64,000 nt of DNA from Paraburkholderia fynbosensis (GTDB taxonomy: Bacteria > Pseudomonadota > Gammaproteobacteria > Burkholderiales > Burkholderiaceae): positions 1 to 64,000 of the forward strand of contig NZ_CADIKI010000020.1 of NCBI RefSeq assembly GCF_902859935.1, in the 5' to 3' direction. The position numbers and the translations under genes are program-made. Of this stretch, positions 33,569 to 42,658 are shown in pieces; within the stretch, counting starts at the first letter, position 1; the number at the start of each line of letters is the position of its first letter. The notes beneath the pieces are model-generated. The model worked only from the letters and a program-made list of their open reading frames with translations. It searched no databases and was not told the origin of the DNA.

Positions 33569-35239
33569 CTACGACTGCGTTGAAGGAAGGGTCGCGCCGA
33601 TGATGATTGCATTCGCCCCGGGTTCGCCCTGCGAAGCAGGCGCTGGATTAACAGCTTCCGGAACAGCGGTTGACGGAAGAGCGTCGCGCCGGAGTGCCTC
33701 GATGTAAGCAGGCACACGCACCGGATAGTCGCGCACGCCGAATCGGATCTTTGCAAGAGGCCAATCCTTGCCGTATTTCAGGTAGCCGTTCAGGTCGGGC
33801 AGGTTCGATATCTGCGACGACGTGACGACATGCTCCGACTCTCGCCGGCGCTCGCGCGTATTGATACGCAGCTGTCCCTGTACGCCGATCGGGTGGCGCT
33901 CCACTTCGTGCGTGCCGATCATCTCGGACATGCGTTTCGTCGTCAGGGCATTGGCGCCGCCCATCGCAAGCAGGCTACGGAAGCACGACAGCACGGCCTT
34001 CGCGGGAAGTTCGCCCAGCTGCATGTCCATCTGGACGAGATCTTGAACACCTCCAACCACACACAGTCCATGTTTGCGCCCCTTCGAGACCGCAGCCTCG
34101 AAACTGTAGAGGCGGCCGAGCGAGGCGAGTTCGTCCTTGTATACCCACAGTCGCCGGTCGAAAGTCGGCGCTTCGCTGAGGATCATCGCGTAGATCAGAT
34201 CGAGCCAAACCGGGATCGTCGGACCCAGCGCCGTGCGCTGGTCCTCACGCCACGTAAGCCAGATGTTCCCGCCGTTTTCATTGCTCATCCAGCGCCGGAT
34301 TGAGAAATCGCCATCGGGAATGCGCCGCAGTGGCCGGATGTACCTGTTCAGCGTAAAGATGATGCTGGCCGTCGCCCGGTCTGCATCCTTAGCGAAGAAC
34401 CCCACCGAATCCGTGTCTTCGAGATACTTCTGCAACACAGGGCGCTGCTCACGCACAAGCAGATCCGTCAGCGTCACCATGTCGCGCATGTCGTCCTGAT
34501 CAAGCTTGTTCATCGTGTCAGCGAGCACTGCACGCGCATACCCTGCCCATTCTTCGGCCTGATCCCCGTTCTGAGGCGGAATCGCCGAATGCGCGAGGCG
34601 TTCGAAGTCGAAGCCGTGATCGACCTCGTTGAACAGCGACCAGCCGACGCATCGAGCGTCGTACGGGTTGATCACCACATCGCCAGGCAGATAGAAACGC
34701 GACATGAGCGAACCGTTCGGATCGACCACCACCATGCGGTCATCACGGCGCAGTGCCGACGCGACCAGGCCATTGATTGCCTGACTCTTCCCGGTGCCGG
34801 GCGCGCCCACGATGATCAGGTTCTGCGTTTCCAGATCGGTCGGCATCTCGACACCACACACCGCGACTGGCGCGCGCGGTGCATCGCCATGCTTCACGGC
34901 CTGTTTGCGGTACTGGTTGTTATGTCGCGTGATCCGGTTGCTCAGCTGATGCCGGTTTTCCATCTTCGTGCCACGGATGAATCTGGCGTACCGGTAGCCT
35001 TCAAAGCCGTTGAACAGGTATTCATGACACGCCCATGCGGCACCCGCTGCAAGCGCCACACCCGGCACAGCACCCCAGAAAAGCAGGGGATCACGCACGG
35101 CCGCCATGAAGCCATTGATGATTCCGGCCGGGAACGGAAACGGCGAATGACCTGCCAGGGTGAAGGACACGCAAAGGCCAAGGACAAGCGCGAGCACTGC
35201 GCCGGTCAACTGCATCATCACGACCTCGTGCTTTTGCAT
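33569..35239 (-). CDS. traD: TraD-type conjugative coupling protein (T4CP)
   Basis: A 556-residue inner-membrane ATPase. Two hydrophobic segments fall in residues 8-75 (LTGAVLALVLGLCVSFTLAG and a span around VPGVALAAGAAWACH). Walker A is GAPGTGKSQAINGL near residue 142; Walker B is WVYKDELASLGRL near residue 365. Later motifs (QDLVQMD and ALTTKRMSEMIGTHEVER) fit TraD/VirD4 ATPases. It links relaxase-bound DNA to the secretion channel. It follows the coiled-coil gene by two bases and precedes DUF1173. No relaxase gene is recognised around it. Confidence 0.9.
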   Translation of the reverse strand: MQKHEVVMMQLTGAVLALVLGLCVSFTLAGHSPFPFPAGIINGFMAAVRDPLLFWGAVPGVALAAGAAWACHEYLFNGFEGYRYARFIRGTKMENRHQLSNRITRHNNQYRKQAVKHGDAPRAPVAVCGVEMPTDLETQNLIIVGAPGTGKSQAINGLVASALRRDDRMVVVDPNGSLMSRFYLPGDVVINPYDARCVGWSLFNEVDHGFDFERLAHSAIPPQNGDQAEEWAGYARAVLADTMNKLDQDDMRDMVTLTDLLVREQRPVLQKYLEDTDSVGFFAKDADRATASIIFTLNRYIRPLRRIPDGDFSIRRWMSNENGGNIWLTWREDQRTALGPTIPVWLDLIYAMILSEAPTFDRRLWVYKDELASLGRLYSFEAAVSKGRKHGLCVVGGVQDLVQMDMQLGELPAKAVLSCFRSLLAMGGANALTTKRMSEMIGTHEVERHPIGVQGQLRINTRERRRESEHVVTSSQISNLPDLNGYLKYGKDWPLAKIRFGVRDYPVRVPAYIEALRRDALPSTAVPEAVNPAPASQGEPGANAIIIGATLPSTQS

Positions 35240-35241
35240 GA

Positions 35242-36726
35242 TCAGCCTATTCCGTGTCCTTCACGTTGCTTTCCCGGCCGGACGGCCTCCTTCGCCCGCT
35301 CAGAGACTGCCTGCTTGCCGTCGCGCGTAAAGCCCGCCGACTCGCGCAGGTTTCCGAAGAACTCAGCTCGACGCTCGAGCTTTTCATGCGCATTCAGCTC
35401 CGAAAATTTCTTCCTTGGCCCTGCCTCCGCACGCACGGCACTGGCCCCTTCCGCCTGCTGCGTCTTGCCCGCGTCAGCCGGCTTGCCGGCAGCTGGAGCG
35501 CCCCGGTCGGCGGCATCCTTCGTTCTGTTTCGGCCAGGTTTCCTGAAACCCGCCACCCCGTCGGCGGACTTCCTTGCCTCCGGTGTCTCGCCACTGTTCT
35601 CAACTGGCGCAACGGACAGCGTTCGCTTTCCGGCGCCCATTTCGATGACGTTCGACTTTTCCGCCGTCGGTTTCTCCGCGGCCTTCTCGGTTACCTTCCC
35701 GACGGGCGCCGCCATACTCTCCCCACTGCCGCGCGCGAAGAACGCGTTGCGCGCCGCATCGATCGCGGCCTTGTCAGACGTCGCCGCTTCTGGCGCCCTG
35801 CCGGCGTGGGCCTCTTTCGTTTCACGCAGCATTTCGAGCGTGGCTTTGGCCTGTTGAGCACTAACCCCCGTCGTCTTCGCAACCGTATCGACCGTCGCTG
35901 CAAATTTGGCCGGATCTTTCAATGTCTCCAGAGACGTATCAATACTGATGCTCTCTTTCGCGGCCCCGGCCGCCGCGTCACCCACGCCCGCCGCCACCTC
36001 TACCGTACGGTCTGCGGCCTTCTGCGCGGCCTGCTCCGCGACGGGCTGCGCCGCGGTCTTCTCCGGCCCCTCGATCGCACGGCGCACCTGCGCCCGTAAT
36101 GCCTGCTCCTGTGCATCGAGCTTGATCTCGGCAAGCTCCAGTTCCCGACTGCGGGCTTCCAGCGATTTCGCCCAGCCATGGAGCGTCTTGGGGTAGGTGT
36201 GAGCGGCGCCCTTGTCGTCGACGCGCGCCTGCGCTTTCGCGAACATGTCGGCAACTTCCTGCCGGCTCCATTCGCGCGCCACATTCAGATCCTTGTTCGC
36301 ATGCAGGATCTCGGCGGTCTTCTTCGCATCGATCAACGCCAGCTTGTTCAGACCCGATAGAAGCGACGCCCGATCGGTAATCTGCTCGGCCCGCTGCACC
36401 TGCTCGACTTCTTTTTCGGCTAACGCATGTTCGAGCGCGCCGCGCATCGCGGCCGTGTCGATCAGCTCACCATCTTTCAGACCGAAGCGTGTCTTGAGCG
36501 CATTTGCATCGGTCGCGAGCTGCCTGTCTTCACGGCGCTGCTGGTCCTCGCGCTCGACTGCCTGCGCGACTGCGTGCGGGTCCCTTTTAAGCCAGTCCTG
36601 CCGGTACGCAAGATTTTTCTGGCGCGCTTCGAGGCTCGCCCGGCGCGCTGCGAGCGCCTGTTCCTGTTCCGCGAGCTGTTGCTGACGCTCCTTGTCGCTA
36701 AACCGCAATACGGTGTCTTCAAACAT
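35242..36726 (-). CDS. Long coiled-coil protein of the transfer operon
   Basis: A 494-residue protein with no recognised enzyme motif. Residues about 10-75 are a charged coiled coil (KERQQQLAEQEQALAARRASLEAR-type heptads); another helical segment lies near 180-225. The C-terminal half is low-complexity, rich in Ala, Glu, Lys and Pro, ending in a basic region (RKKFSELNAHEKLERRAEFFG). No transmembrane span or signal peptide. It sits between the nuclease and traD. Possible roles: cytoplasmic accessory of DNA transfer, or a partner of the coupling protein. HUH-relaxase histidine triads are not visible. Confidence 0.65.
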   Translation of the reverse strand: MFEDTVLRFSDKERQQQLAEQEQALAARRASLEARQKNLAYRQDWLKRDPHAVAQAVEREDQQRREDRQLATDANALKTRFGLKDGELIDTAAMRGALEHALAEKEVEQVQRAEQITDRASLLSGLNKLALIDAKKTAEILHANKDLNVAREWSRQEVADMFAKAQARVDDKGAAHTYPKTLHGWAKSLEARSRELELAEIKLDAQEQALRAQVRRAIEGPEKTAAQPVAEQAAQKAADRTVEVAAGVGDAAAGAAKESISIDTSLETLKDPAKFAATVDTVAKTTGVSAQQAKATLEMLRETKEAHAGRAPEAATSDKAAIDAARNAFFARGSGESMAAPVGKVTEKAAEKPTAEKSNVIEMGAGKRTLSVAPVENSGETPEARKSADGVAGFRKPGRNRTKDAADRGAPAAGKPADAGKTQQAEGASAVRAEAGPRKKFSELNAHEKLERRAEFFGNLRESAGFTRDGKQAVSERAKEAVRPGKQREGHGIG

Positions 36727-36737
36727 AAAAACCTCCG

Positions 36738-37337
36738 TCAGTTCGACGCCTGCCCGGACCAGGGGCGCCCTTGGTTAAACCGGCTTTGCCAGTGCTGCTG
36801 ATACGCCTGCGCGACCACCGGCACATGCCACATCACCACGGCGTTTTCGCTGTTGTACCTGGCGGCCGACGTCGTGAAATTGAAACTGCCCGTCTCGACC
36901 GATTCACCGTCGATCACCATGAATTTGTCGTGATGGATGGGATAGATATTGATCGTGCGCACTGGAACACCTGCGCCGGATAGCAGGGTGAGCGCCATGC
37001 GACCTTTGCCGCTGCGATCCTCAACAAGATTGCTTTTCTCATCCGCGACCACGGCCACATCGACGCCTCGCCCGTGCGCGGCGATCAACGCGCGAACTAT
37101 CGCTGGCGACGTGAAGCTATAGGCCGCGACGCGGATCGAGTGGCGTGACGAACAGATGGCATCGAGCACCAGCCGCTCGGCAGAACCCTCCGGCGAAAAT
37201 CCCGTGTCGATCTCGGGACCGTCAGGCGCTACGCATGCGGCCCGGGCACTGCTCGAGTAGGTCAGAAGGGGAAAGACAAGAACCGCAAGGGCCGACGTGA
37301 TGGCTGCAGATCTGAGAGAACGGTAGAGTCTGCTCAT
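36738..37337 (-). CDS. Exported phospholipase-D-fold endonuclease (Nuc-like)
   Basis: A 199-residue protein. A signal peptide ends at ARAA near residue 33. A single HKD motif is present: HHDKFMVIDGESVETGSFNFT near residue 136, with the usual later Glu/Asn (NSENAVV). Single-HKD proteins dimerise, like the Nuc endonuclease encoded by conjugative plasmid pKM101. Start taken as ATG 37337; a GTG at 37349 is possible. It overlaps or abuts the small upstream ORF. A periplasmic nuclease in a transfer operon may protect against, or process, incoming DNA; role inferred. Confidence 0.85.
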   Translation of the reverse strand: MSRLYRSLRSAAITSALAVLVFPLLTYSSSARAACVAPDGPEIDTGFSPEGSAERLVLDAICSSRHSIRVAAYSFTSPAIVRALIAAHGRGVDVAVVADEKSNLVEDRSGKGRMALTLLSGAGVPVRTINIYPIHHDKFMVIDGESVETGSFNFTTSAARYNSENAVVMWHVPVVAQAYQQHWQSRFNQGRPWSGQASN

Positions 37338-37345
37338 CCTCACCC

Positions 37346-37546
37346 TCACCGGCCCTGACCCAATAACTCGACGTGCTTCGCCACGGCAACGTCAACACTA
37401 CGAAAATTGCCCTGCGTCTCGCCACCGTGCCATAGGATGTGTCCAGGTTTACCCTGAATAATGCAGCTGGCAATCCGCCAGCCAGTCGGATGAACCAGTT
37501 CATACCGACCCACCCGTGTCCAACCATGCGCTGCCGCGTAAGTCAT
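37346..37546 (-). CDS. Small unknown protein in the transfer operon
   Basis: A 66-residue ORF starting MTYAAAHGWTRVGRYELVHPTGW. The residues look protein-like (two Trp, a central IIQGKPGHILWHGG segment) and it fits exactly between the trbM-like gene (13-base gap) and the nuclease gene, with coding continuing on the same strand. No family recognised. A larger frame to 37708 overlaps the trbM-like gene and is a shadow. Confidence 0.6.
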   Translation of the reverse strand: MTYAAAHGWTRVGRYELVHPTGWRIASCIIQGKPGHILWHGGETQGNFRSVDVAVAKHVELLGQGR

Positions 37547-37559
37547 CCCCACCACCCGA

Positions 37560-38222
37560 TCAGTAATGAATGCGTGTCTGGAACTGGCCGGCCTCGTACA
37601 CGTCGACCGCATTCGGCGACTGTGGTTGTTGCCAGACGATGTGGTCATACACAGTGACGGTGACGGGATCGCCGTCGTCTCCGCCACCGTCACGCCCGCT
37701 TCGCCCATCTCGCCTGCTCACAGCGGATGCATCACCCGAGGGATCGCCGTACACCTGATACGCACCGACCTGGCTGCCCACACAGGCCTGCGGCCCGTAA
37801 TACGCGTTATCGCTACTGAGATCCGCCACTGAAGGCCTCGGCGTTCCGACCAGTGCGAAACCACTCGTGCCACTATATGGACGAGCTCCGGCCTTGCGTT
37901 GCCCTTCGGCCACCCAGGCGCCGGCCGCCGCGGCCGTCGTGCCCGCAGGGCATGGATCGTACGGCGTGTTGTCCTGACGGACGGTCATGTCCGAGTCTTT
38001 ACATTGCGGCCAGCCACGCCCGTGGCGGAGATCGTTCATCAGATGATCCATTGCCGCCCCGCAGGTGGTGGGTGCCCACGGCCCGCCATTCGATGACGGG
38101 TTGCCCAGGCAGATCACAATGCGGCATCCGTAGTCGTCGTCGGCACGGGCCATACTGGCGTGACCGCCTGAAGCGAGAATCGACATGACCAGCATCAGCC
38201 TGCTTCCGTTTTTCATCGTCAT
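37560..38222 (-). CDS. TrbM/KikA-like conjugal transfer protein
   Basis: A 220-residue exported protein. The signal peptide ends at ARA near residue 28. The mature N-terminus CRIVICLGNPSSNGGP and a following cysteine (TTCGAAMDHL) match the pattern CxxVLCL...NGG...C of TrbM/KikA conjugal proteins. The C-terminal part is rich in Gly, Asp and Ser with a final YDHIVWQQP segment. ATG at 38222 has GGAGG upstream; 38216 is an alternative. TrbM-type proteins are periplasmic accessory factors of mating-pair formation. Confidence 0.6.
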   Translation of the reverse strand: MTMKNGSRLMLVMSILASGGHASMARADDDYGCRIVICLGNPSSNGGPWAPTTCGAAMDHLMNDLRHGRGWPQCKDSDMTVRQDNTPYDPCPAGTTAAAAGAWVAEGQRKAGARPYSGTSGFALVGTPRPSVADLSSDNAYYGPQACVGSQVGAYQVYGDPSGDASAVSRRDGRSGRDGGGDDGDPVTVTVYDHIVWQQPQSPNAVDVYEAGQFQTRIHY

Positions 38223-38266
38223 ACCCCACCTCCTTCCCAGGTAAGCGCCTTGCGCCCGACCCTCAT

Positions 38267-38563
38267 CTATCGCCAGGCACCCCACGTGTTGCGCACGGCC
38301 AGACCCAGCAAACAGAACGGCGACGCGGCCACCGCACCCAACCACATCAAGACAAGCACGGGCGGCAGCAGGATCCAGACACCGCTCTCCCGCATCAGTC
38401 GCGCCATCAGATAAAAAGACATCGGCACCATGAGCGCCGCGAATTGCACTCCGGCCCCAGGCAAGTGACGCCACCATTGCGACGCCGCCACGGCCGCCGT
38501 GACGGCATAGCCGTCCAGCACCAGGGCCGCAGCGAGTAGCCGATGCCGGTTATTGATCATCAA
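38267..38563 (-). CDS. Small integral membrane protein
   Basis: A 98-residue protein with three likely transmembrane spans (LLAAALVLDGYAVTAAVAA, FAALMVPMSFYLMA, ILLPPVLVLMWLGAVAAS). Overlaps virB1 by 14 bases and precedes the trbM-like gene. No family recognised; membrane proteins of this size occur in many conjugation operons. Confidence 0.6.
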   Translation of the reverse strand: MMINNRHRLLAAALVLDGYAVTAAVAASQWWRHLPGAGVQFAALMVPMSFYLMARLMRESGVWILLPPVLVLMWLGAVAASPFCLLGLAVRNTWGAWR

Positions 38564-39356
38564 CCGCTCCGGTTGCCCGCACTGCCTTGCGCGTATCGCT
38601 CACCTGGCCGGTGAGCTGGCCGCTGATCTGTCCAGTGACCTGTCCATTGGGCTGACCGTCTTCGTCATCGTCCCCATAGGTCGTGAACCAGTCGTCTTTG
38701 GCCGCAGACTTTGCGGCGCGCTCCGGCCGTGCGGCCGCGCGTCGTGCGGATCCACCTGCAGGGCGAACGTCTGGAACAACCTCGATCGGCTGCGCCCCCT
38801 GCACACCGGACGCCGGGACGGCAGCCGCCACCTTTTGTGCATAGGCGGCGCCCCGCGTCAGATCGCCGCTGTAATAGCAGGACAGCGCCGCACGTACCGC
38901 GTCATCAGCCTGCGCAAATTGCGGCTTCGCGCGGGCATAGCACGCCTTGAGAATCGCGGCGCCGGTCCTGAGGTTCGTGCATGGCTCGAAAATGCTCTCT
39001 GCGGTCTGTCCGTAACGCGCCAGAGTGTGTACGTTGACCTGCACCAGTCCCATGCTGTAATTCCAGCCACCGGCGTCAAGCGCCTTGACGGTGGCCAAGG
39101 CTTCCGGAAGGTTCTTTGGCTGTCGCGCAAGATGTCCACCGACGACGCCGATCGCGAACGGATTGCCGCTGCTCTCAACGGTGGCCACACGTCCCAGCAG
39201 CGCGTGATGAACGTCAGGGGCGCACTCCTGGGCCAGAGAGACAAAGGACGCCGGAACCGATGAAGACGCGGCCTGCGTATCCGCTTGTGACGCCTGAGCG
39301 GACAGCAACATCAGGCTTAGCGACAGAGGTGCAACAAGCGATTTAATGGGCGACAT
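38550..39356 (-). CDS. virB1: VirB1-like lytic transglycosylase
   Basis: A 268-residue exported protein. Signal peptide: SLSLMLLSAQASQA. The lysozyme-like domain contains the catalytic glutamate in GRVATVESSGNPFAIG near residue 58 and SMGLVQVNVHTL near residue 103, the classical VirB1/SLT (E-S-x-x-N-P, G-L-x-Q-V/I) motif. The C-terminal quarter is low-complexity with three repeats of a GQxxGQ kind. It opens the peptidoglycan for channel assembly. The ATG at 39356 overlaps virB11 by 14 bases. Confidence 0.9.
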   Translation of the reverse strand: MSPIKSLVAPLSLSLMLLSAQASQADTQAASSSVPASFVSLAQECAPDVHHALLGRVATVESSGNPFAIGVVGGHLARQPKNLPEALATVKALDAGGWNYSMGLVQVNVHTLARYGQTAESIFEPCTNLRTGAAILKACYARAKPQFAQADDAVRAALSCYYSGDLTRGAAYAQKVAAAVPASGVQGAQPIEVVPDVRPAGGSARRAAARPERAAKSAAKDDWFTTYGDDDEDGQPNGQVTGQISGQLTGQVSDTRKAVRATGAVDDQ

Positions 39357-40353
39357 AGAGCACCTTGCTGATTCCCCGCACCCCGTCGTCATAGCGATGC
39401 ATCTGCACCACGACGTCGATGAGACTGCGGGCATAGTCAATAATCTCGGCGCGCCGCAAGGTCGAACCAAAGCGCATGACCATCTGCGCGAGCCGTTCGA
39501 ACATGTGCTCGGGGCTCGTTGCGTGCAGCGTCGTCATCCAGCCACCGTGACCGGAATTGAGCATTTCGAGTGCGACGTATGCTTCAGCGCCGCGCAGTTC
39601 GCCCGGGATCACGCGATCAGGCGACAGCCGCAATGCCCCTTCCATCAATTCAACTGGCGTTACCTGTGCCGTACCCTGATTGCCACGCGAATACACCAGG
39701 TGCACCACATTCTGTTGCGGCGGCCTCAGCTCGAGTGCATCCTGAATGGTGACGATCCGTTCGTGCGGCGAGATCTCCTTAAGGAGCATGTTGATGAGCT
39801 CGGTCTTGCCGGCGAAAGTCGGCGCGCTCACCACAATGTTCTTTTTCGTCTGGACTGCGAGCCGCAGGAAGGCGGGCCAATCTCCGTCGCGATACAGCAT
39901 TGACAGCTTCCTCGCCGTGTCCTCGGAATCGGGCAATGGTTCATTGACCCGATCGAAGGCTCCCGTGTCGATGTAGTGCTGCATCGTCAGATCGAGCGTC
40001 GACGGTTTGCGGATCGCGATCGCGATCGTGCCGGGCGGCACAGCGGGCGGCTGAACCACCTGAATCCGGAAGTCGCGATTAGCTTCTCCCGTCAGTTCCG
40101 AGGGGATCGAGGCCGCAAGCAGCGGGCGCCTCGCGTCCGTCTCCTGATCCGAGTGATGCGCGACCAGCTCGGCAAAGTCCCGCAACGTGCTCTCAGTCAG
40201 AACGGGGGTGTCTACCCGTTCCATGAAGCGCCTGCCCCGCCTGGACACCCATACGGCGCCCGGCCCATTTACCACGATCTCCGAGACATCGGCGTCATCG
40301 AAGAGTGGCCGGATAGACGCAGTGCGATTGAAGAATGCCGGCACGATCGACAT
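39343..40353 (-). CDS. virB11: VirB11 secretion ATPase
   Basis: A 336-residue cytoplasmic hexameric ATPase. N-terminal domain with IVVNGPGAVWVSRRG, then the nucleotide site: Walker A in VSAPTFAGKTELINML near residue 168 (an AxxxxGKT variant of the usual GxxGSGKT), Asp box SPHERIVTIQDALEL and the late His box HGGWMTTLHATSPEHMF near residue 285. It powers pilus assembly and substrate transfer with VirB4. Start ATG 40353 is preferred over the extension to 40434. Confidence 0.93.
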   Translation of the reverse strand: MSIVPAFFNRTASIRPLFDDADVSEIVVNGPGAVWVSRRGRRFMERVDTPVLTESTLRDFAELVAHHSDQETDARRPLLAASIPSELTGEANRDFRIQVVQPPAVPPGTIAIAIRKPSTLDLTMQHYIDTGAFDRVNEPLPDSEDTARKLSMLYRDGDWPAFLRLAVQTKKNIVVSAPTFAGKTELINMLLKEISPHERIVTIQDALELRPPQQNVVHLVYSRGNQGTAQVTPVELMEGALRLSPDRVIPGELRGAEAYVALEMLNSGHGGWMTTLHATSPEHMFERLAQMVMRFGSTLRRAEIIDYARSLIDVVVQMHRYDDGVRGISKVLYVAH

Positions 40354-40354
40354 G

Positions 40355-40615
40355 TCAGCGCCCCCGGATGCGTTCAGCGCGAGCCACCGCGCCGGCCTGC
40401 TGCACGGCCGGTCGATCGAGGCACACCTGCGCATCGAAACATTGGCGGGCGACGGCCTTAAGCTTCGCCTGTGCGAGCATCAGATACCGTCCGCCATCCC
40501 GGGTGAAGTCCCTGAAGATCTGTGCCTGCAACGCGTCGGCAACCGCGCCGTCCAGCTGGCGGCGCAGTTCGTTAGCTGCGGCCTCACATTGAACGTGCGA
40601 GAGATCCGTTGCCAT
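40355..40615 (-). CDS. Small helical unknown protein between virB10 and virB11
   Basis: An 86-residue basic, mostly alpha-helical protein. Its ATG (40613-40615) overlaps the virB10 stop as ATGA, so translation is coupled. It contains two cysteines (HVQCEAAAN and RQCFDAQVC). No transmembrane span. Unknown function. Confidence 0.6.
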   Translation of the reverse strand: MATDLSHVQCEAAANELRRQLDGAVADALQAQIFRDFTRDGGRYLMLAQAKLKAVARQCFDAQVCLDRPAVQQAGAVARAERIRGR

Positions 40616-41868
40616 CAATCCTCCTCGCCGCCCGGCTTGCAATAGTCGGAAAAGTCCAGTTCGTGCTCCACCTGAATGCGCACGCGCGTGCCCTGGTCGT
40701 TTTTGAGTGTCGGCCGGATATTGACGTAGCCCCCCAACAGCTGCTGCGAAGACTGGGCCATCGACGACTGGACGTTCTCGCGGTACATCGCAGATGAGTT
40801 ATTGCGGTCGGAGGACGACACCCCGTAATTCGATGCGCCCGCGCCAAGGATCGCCAACGCTGCGCTCATGCCGAGGATCTGGCCGACGTGGTTATCCACT
40901 TCGGCATCGATGCCAGCCGATCCGAGCTGATCGGCAACCGGTGAGTCAACATGGATCTTGACGCCGTCCGGACGCAAGGCGACGGCGCTCGCGATAAAGG
41001 TACGTTCCTGCCCCTTGCGCACGGACGAATTGGGTTTGCCTGTAATGCGCGTGCCCCACGGCAACAGCGGAATCCGGCCCTGCTCCCCATAAGCATCCCG
41101 ATCCAGCATGATTGTGATTGAGCCAGGCAGGTCCGAGATAATGCGTGGCACCAGGTGGCCCTCGAGGATCGCGCCCGGCTCCATCCTGCATTGCAGGTTG
41201 TCGACCTTTTGCGCCTTCGACGTCGAATCGCCCGCGCTCGAAACACTGCGCGCGAAGGCCGAATTCGGGTCGTTCGGCCCGTCGCCGCCAGAACGACGGC
41301 CTACCCCTGTCTCACTCTGCTGACCATCAGCGGAAGCAGAACCTGCATCGTCCGACCCATCGCCCCCCGTGTCTGACCCAAACAGACCCGATTTCATCCG
41401 CGCCTCGTGCATTGCCTCCGCTTTTCTGCGTGCCTGCTCAGCTGCTGTGGCCGCCTGACGCTGACGCTCCGCAGCCCGTCGCGCTTCGTCCGGATCAACG
41501 CCCGAACTTGACGCTGGTGCCGACGAGGCTGCCGCCATCGACGCCGGAAGTTTCTGCCGGCCAGCATCCAGCGGCGCGGCCTTCGTTGTGTCTTCGTCAA
41601 TCTTCGGCTTGTCGGAACTGCGCGACGGCGTCGGCGCGTCATGCTTCATCGCGTAGAACCCACCGGCACACAGCAGGAACAGAATCACGCCGGCGACCGT
41701 AAAGAAGGTCTGGCGCCGGCCGCGCGCAGGATCGGCCGCGAGCGACGTCTGCCGCAGCGCATCAGCTGCGCGCCGGCGCTCGCTCAGGCTGTCGCCTGCA
41801 CCGCCCGGCTCGCCGCCTGGCGGCCCGCTGTCATGCGGACGATCATTCGGGTTGTCAGGCGTATTCAA
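40615..41868 (-). CDS. virB10: VirB10 channel protein
   Basis: A 417-residue protein with the VirB10 plan: cytoplasmic N-terminus, one transmembrane span near residue 57 (FFTVAGVILFLLCAGGFYAM), a disordered periplasmic region rich in Ala/Gln/Asp, and the C-terminal TrbI domain with LQCRMEPGAILEGHLVPRI and TITGKPN/ERTFIAS sequences. It spans both membranes and senses energy from the ATPases. The start is a TTG (41866-41868) that overlaps the virB9 stop (TTGA) with GGAGG six bases upstream. Confidence 0.92.
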   Translation of the reverse strand: MNTPDNPNDRPHDSGPPGGEPGGAGDSLSERRRAADALRQTSLAADPARGRRQTFFTVAGVILFLLCAGGFYAMKHDAPTPSRSSDKPKIDEDTTKAAPLDAGRQKLPASMAAASSAPASSSGVDPDEARRAAERQRQAATAAEQARRKAEAMHEARMKSGLFGSDTGGDGSDDAGSASADGQQSETGVGRRSGGDGPNDPNSAFARSVSSAGDSTSKAQKVDNLQCRMEPGAILEGHLVPRIISDLPGSITIMLDRDAYGEQGRIPLLPWGTRITGKPNSSVRKGQERTFIASAVALRPDGVKIHVDSPVADQLGSAGIDAEVDNHVGQILGMSAALAILGAGASNYGVSSSDRNNSSAMYRENVQSSMAQSSQQLLGGYVNIRPTLKNDQGTRVRIQVEHELDFSDYCKPGGEED

Positions 41869-42641
41869 TTTCCGCCTCCCCAGGGTGAACGCTGCGCCTG
41901 CGTCGCCTGAGCCTGCGTCGTGCGCGCCACGCACAATGTGCGATCGCCGTCGCGCAGCGTGAATTTGTCAGCCATCTGCTCGACCACCAGGTACGGCCCT
42001 TCCCTGCGCATGGGCGCAAGCGCCTCGGTACCGTCCCGGTCCACTACGTAGATGCTCGGCTTGGGCTTGCCGATCGTGGTCAGAAAGTAAGTGAACTGCC
42101 CATCGTCAAACACACGCTGCAGCCCGAACGAACTTTCGTCACCCGACACCTGATAATTCCTGTTGACCATGCGAGGTTGCGCATAGGATGTGTCGGAGAC
42201 ACCGCCCGAGTCGTCGCTCCACCCATCGTTTCCGTCAGCCGGATAGATGAAGCGCACCGCATAGGTCGCGCGGTCCGGATTCTTCGAACTGGACAGACGG
42301 AAGTAATAGACGTGATTGCTGGTCGTAACCGTCAGATTGGTTCTCGCATCCGGCTCGACCGGTTTGAGCACAAGATGATTGCGAAACTTCAGAACCTGCC
42401 AGCCGATAGAATCGCCGATCGCCTTGTTAAGGATCTTCTCCCCCGGCGCGAATTCGATCGTCGTCGCGTATCCATAGACACCGGTGATTTCATACACCTG
42501 GTTCGGATCGAACTGAAGCTGGCATACCCGGTTGTCAGTGATCACACAGCGCGGATTTTTGGCCGCTTGTGCATTCACACCCATCAAGGCGCTCGCAAGA
42601 CCAAGCGACCATGCCAGCATGCCGTGACGAATCGTTTTCAT
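41865..42641 (-). CDS. virB9: VirB9 outer-membrane-complex protein
   Basis: A 258-residue exported protein (signal peptide to AQA near residue 26). The VirB9/CagX N-terminal half has QVYEITGVYGYATTIEFAPGEKI and VLKPVEPDARTNLTVTT; the C-terminal half has FDDGQFTYFLTT and PYLVVEQMADKFTLRDGD, the region that binds VirB7. Full family length, in contrast to its shorter neighbour at 42659-43069. It overlaps virB10 by four bases. Confidence 0.93.
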   Translation of the reverse strand: MKTIRHGMLAWSLGLASALMGVNAQAAKNPRCVITDNRVCQLQFDPNQVYEITGVYGYATTIEFAPGEKILNKAIGDSIGWQVLKFRNHLVLKPVEPDARTNLTVTTSNHVYYFRLSSSKNPDRATYAVRFIYPADGNDGWSDDSGGVSDTSYAQPRMVNRNYQVSGDESSFGLQRVFDDGQFTYFLTTIGKPKPSIYVVDRDGTEALAPMRREGPYLVVEQMADKFTLRDGDRTLCVARTTQAQATQAQRSPWGGGN

Positions 42642-42658
42642 GTCGTTCCCTATCCTGT

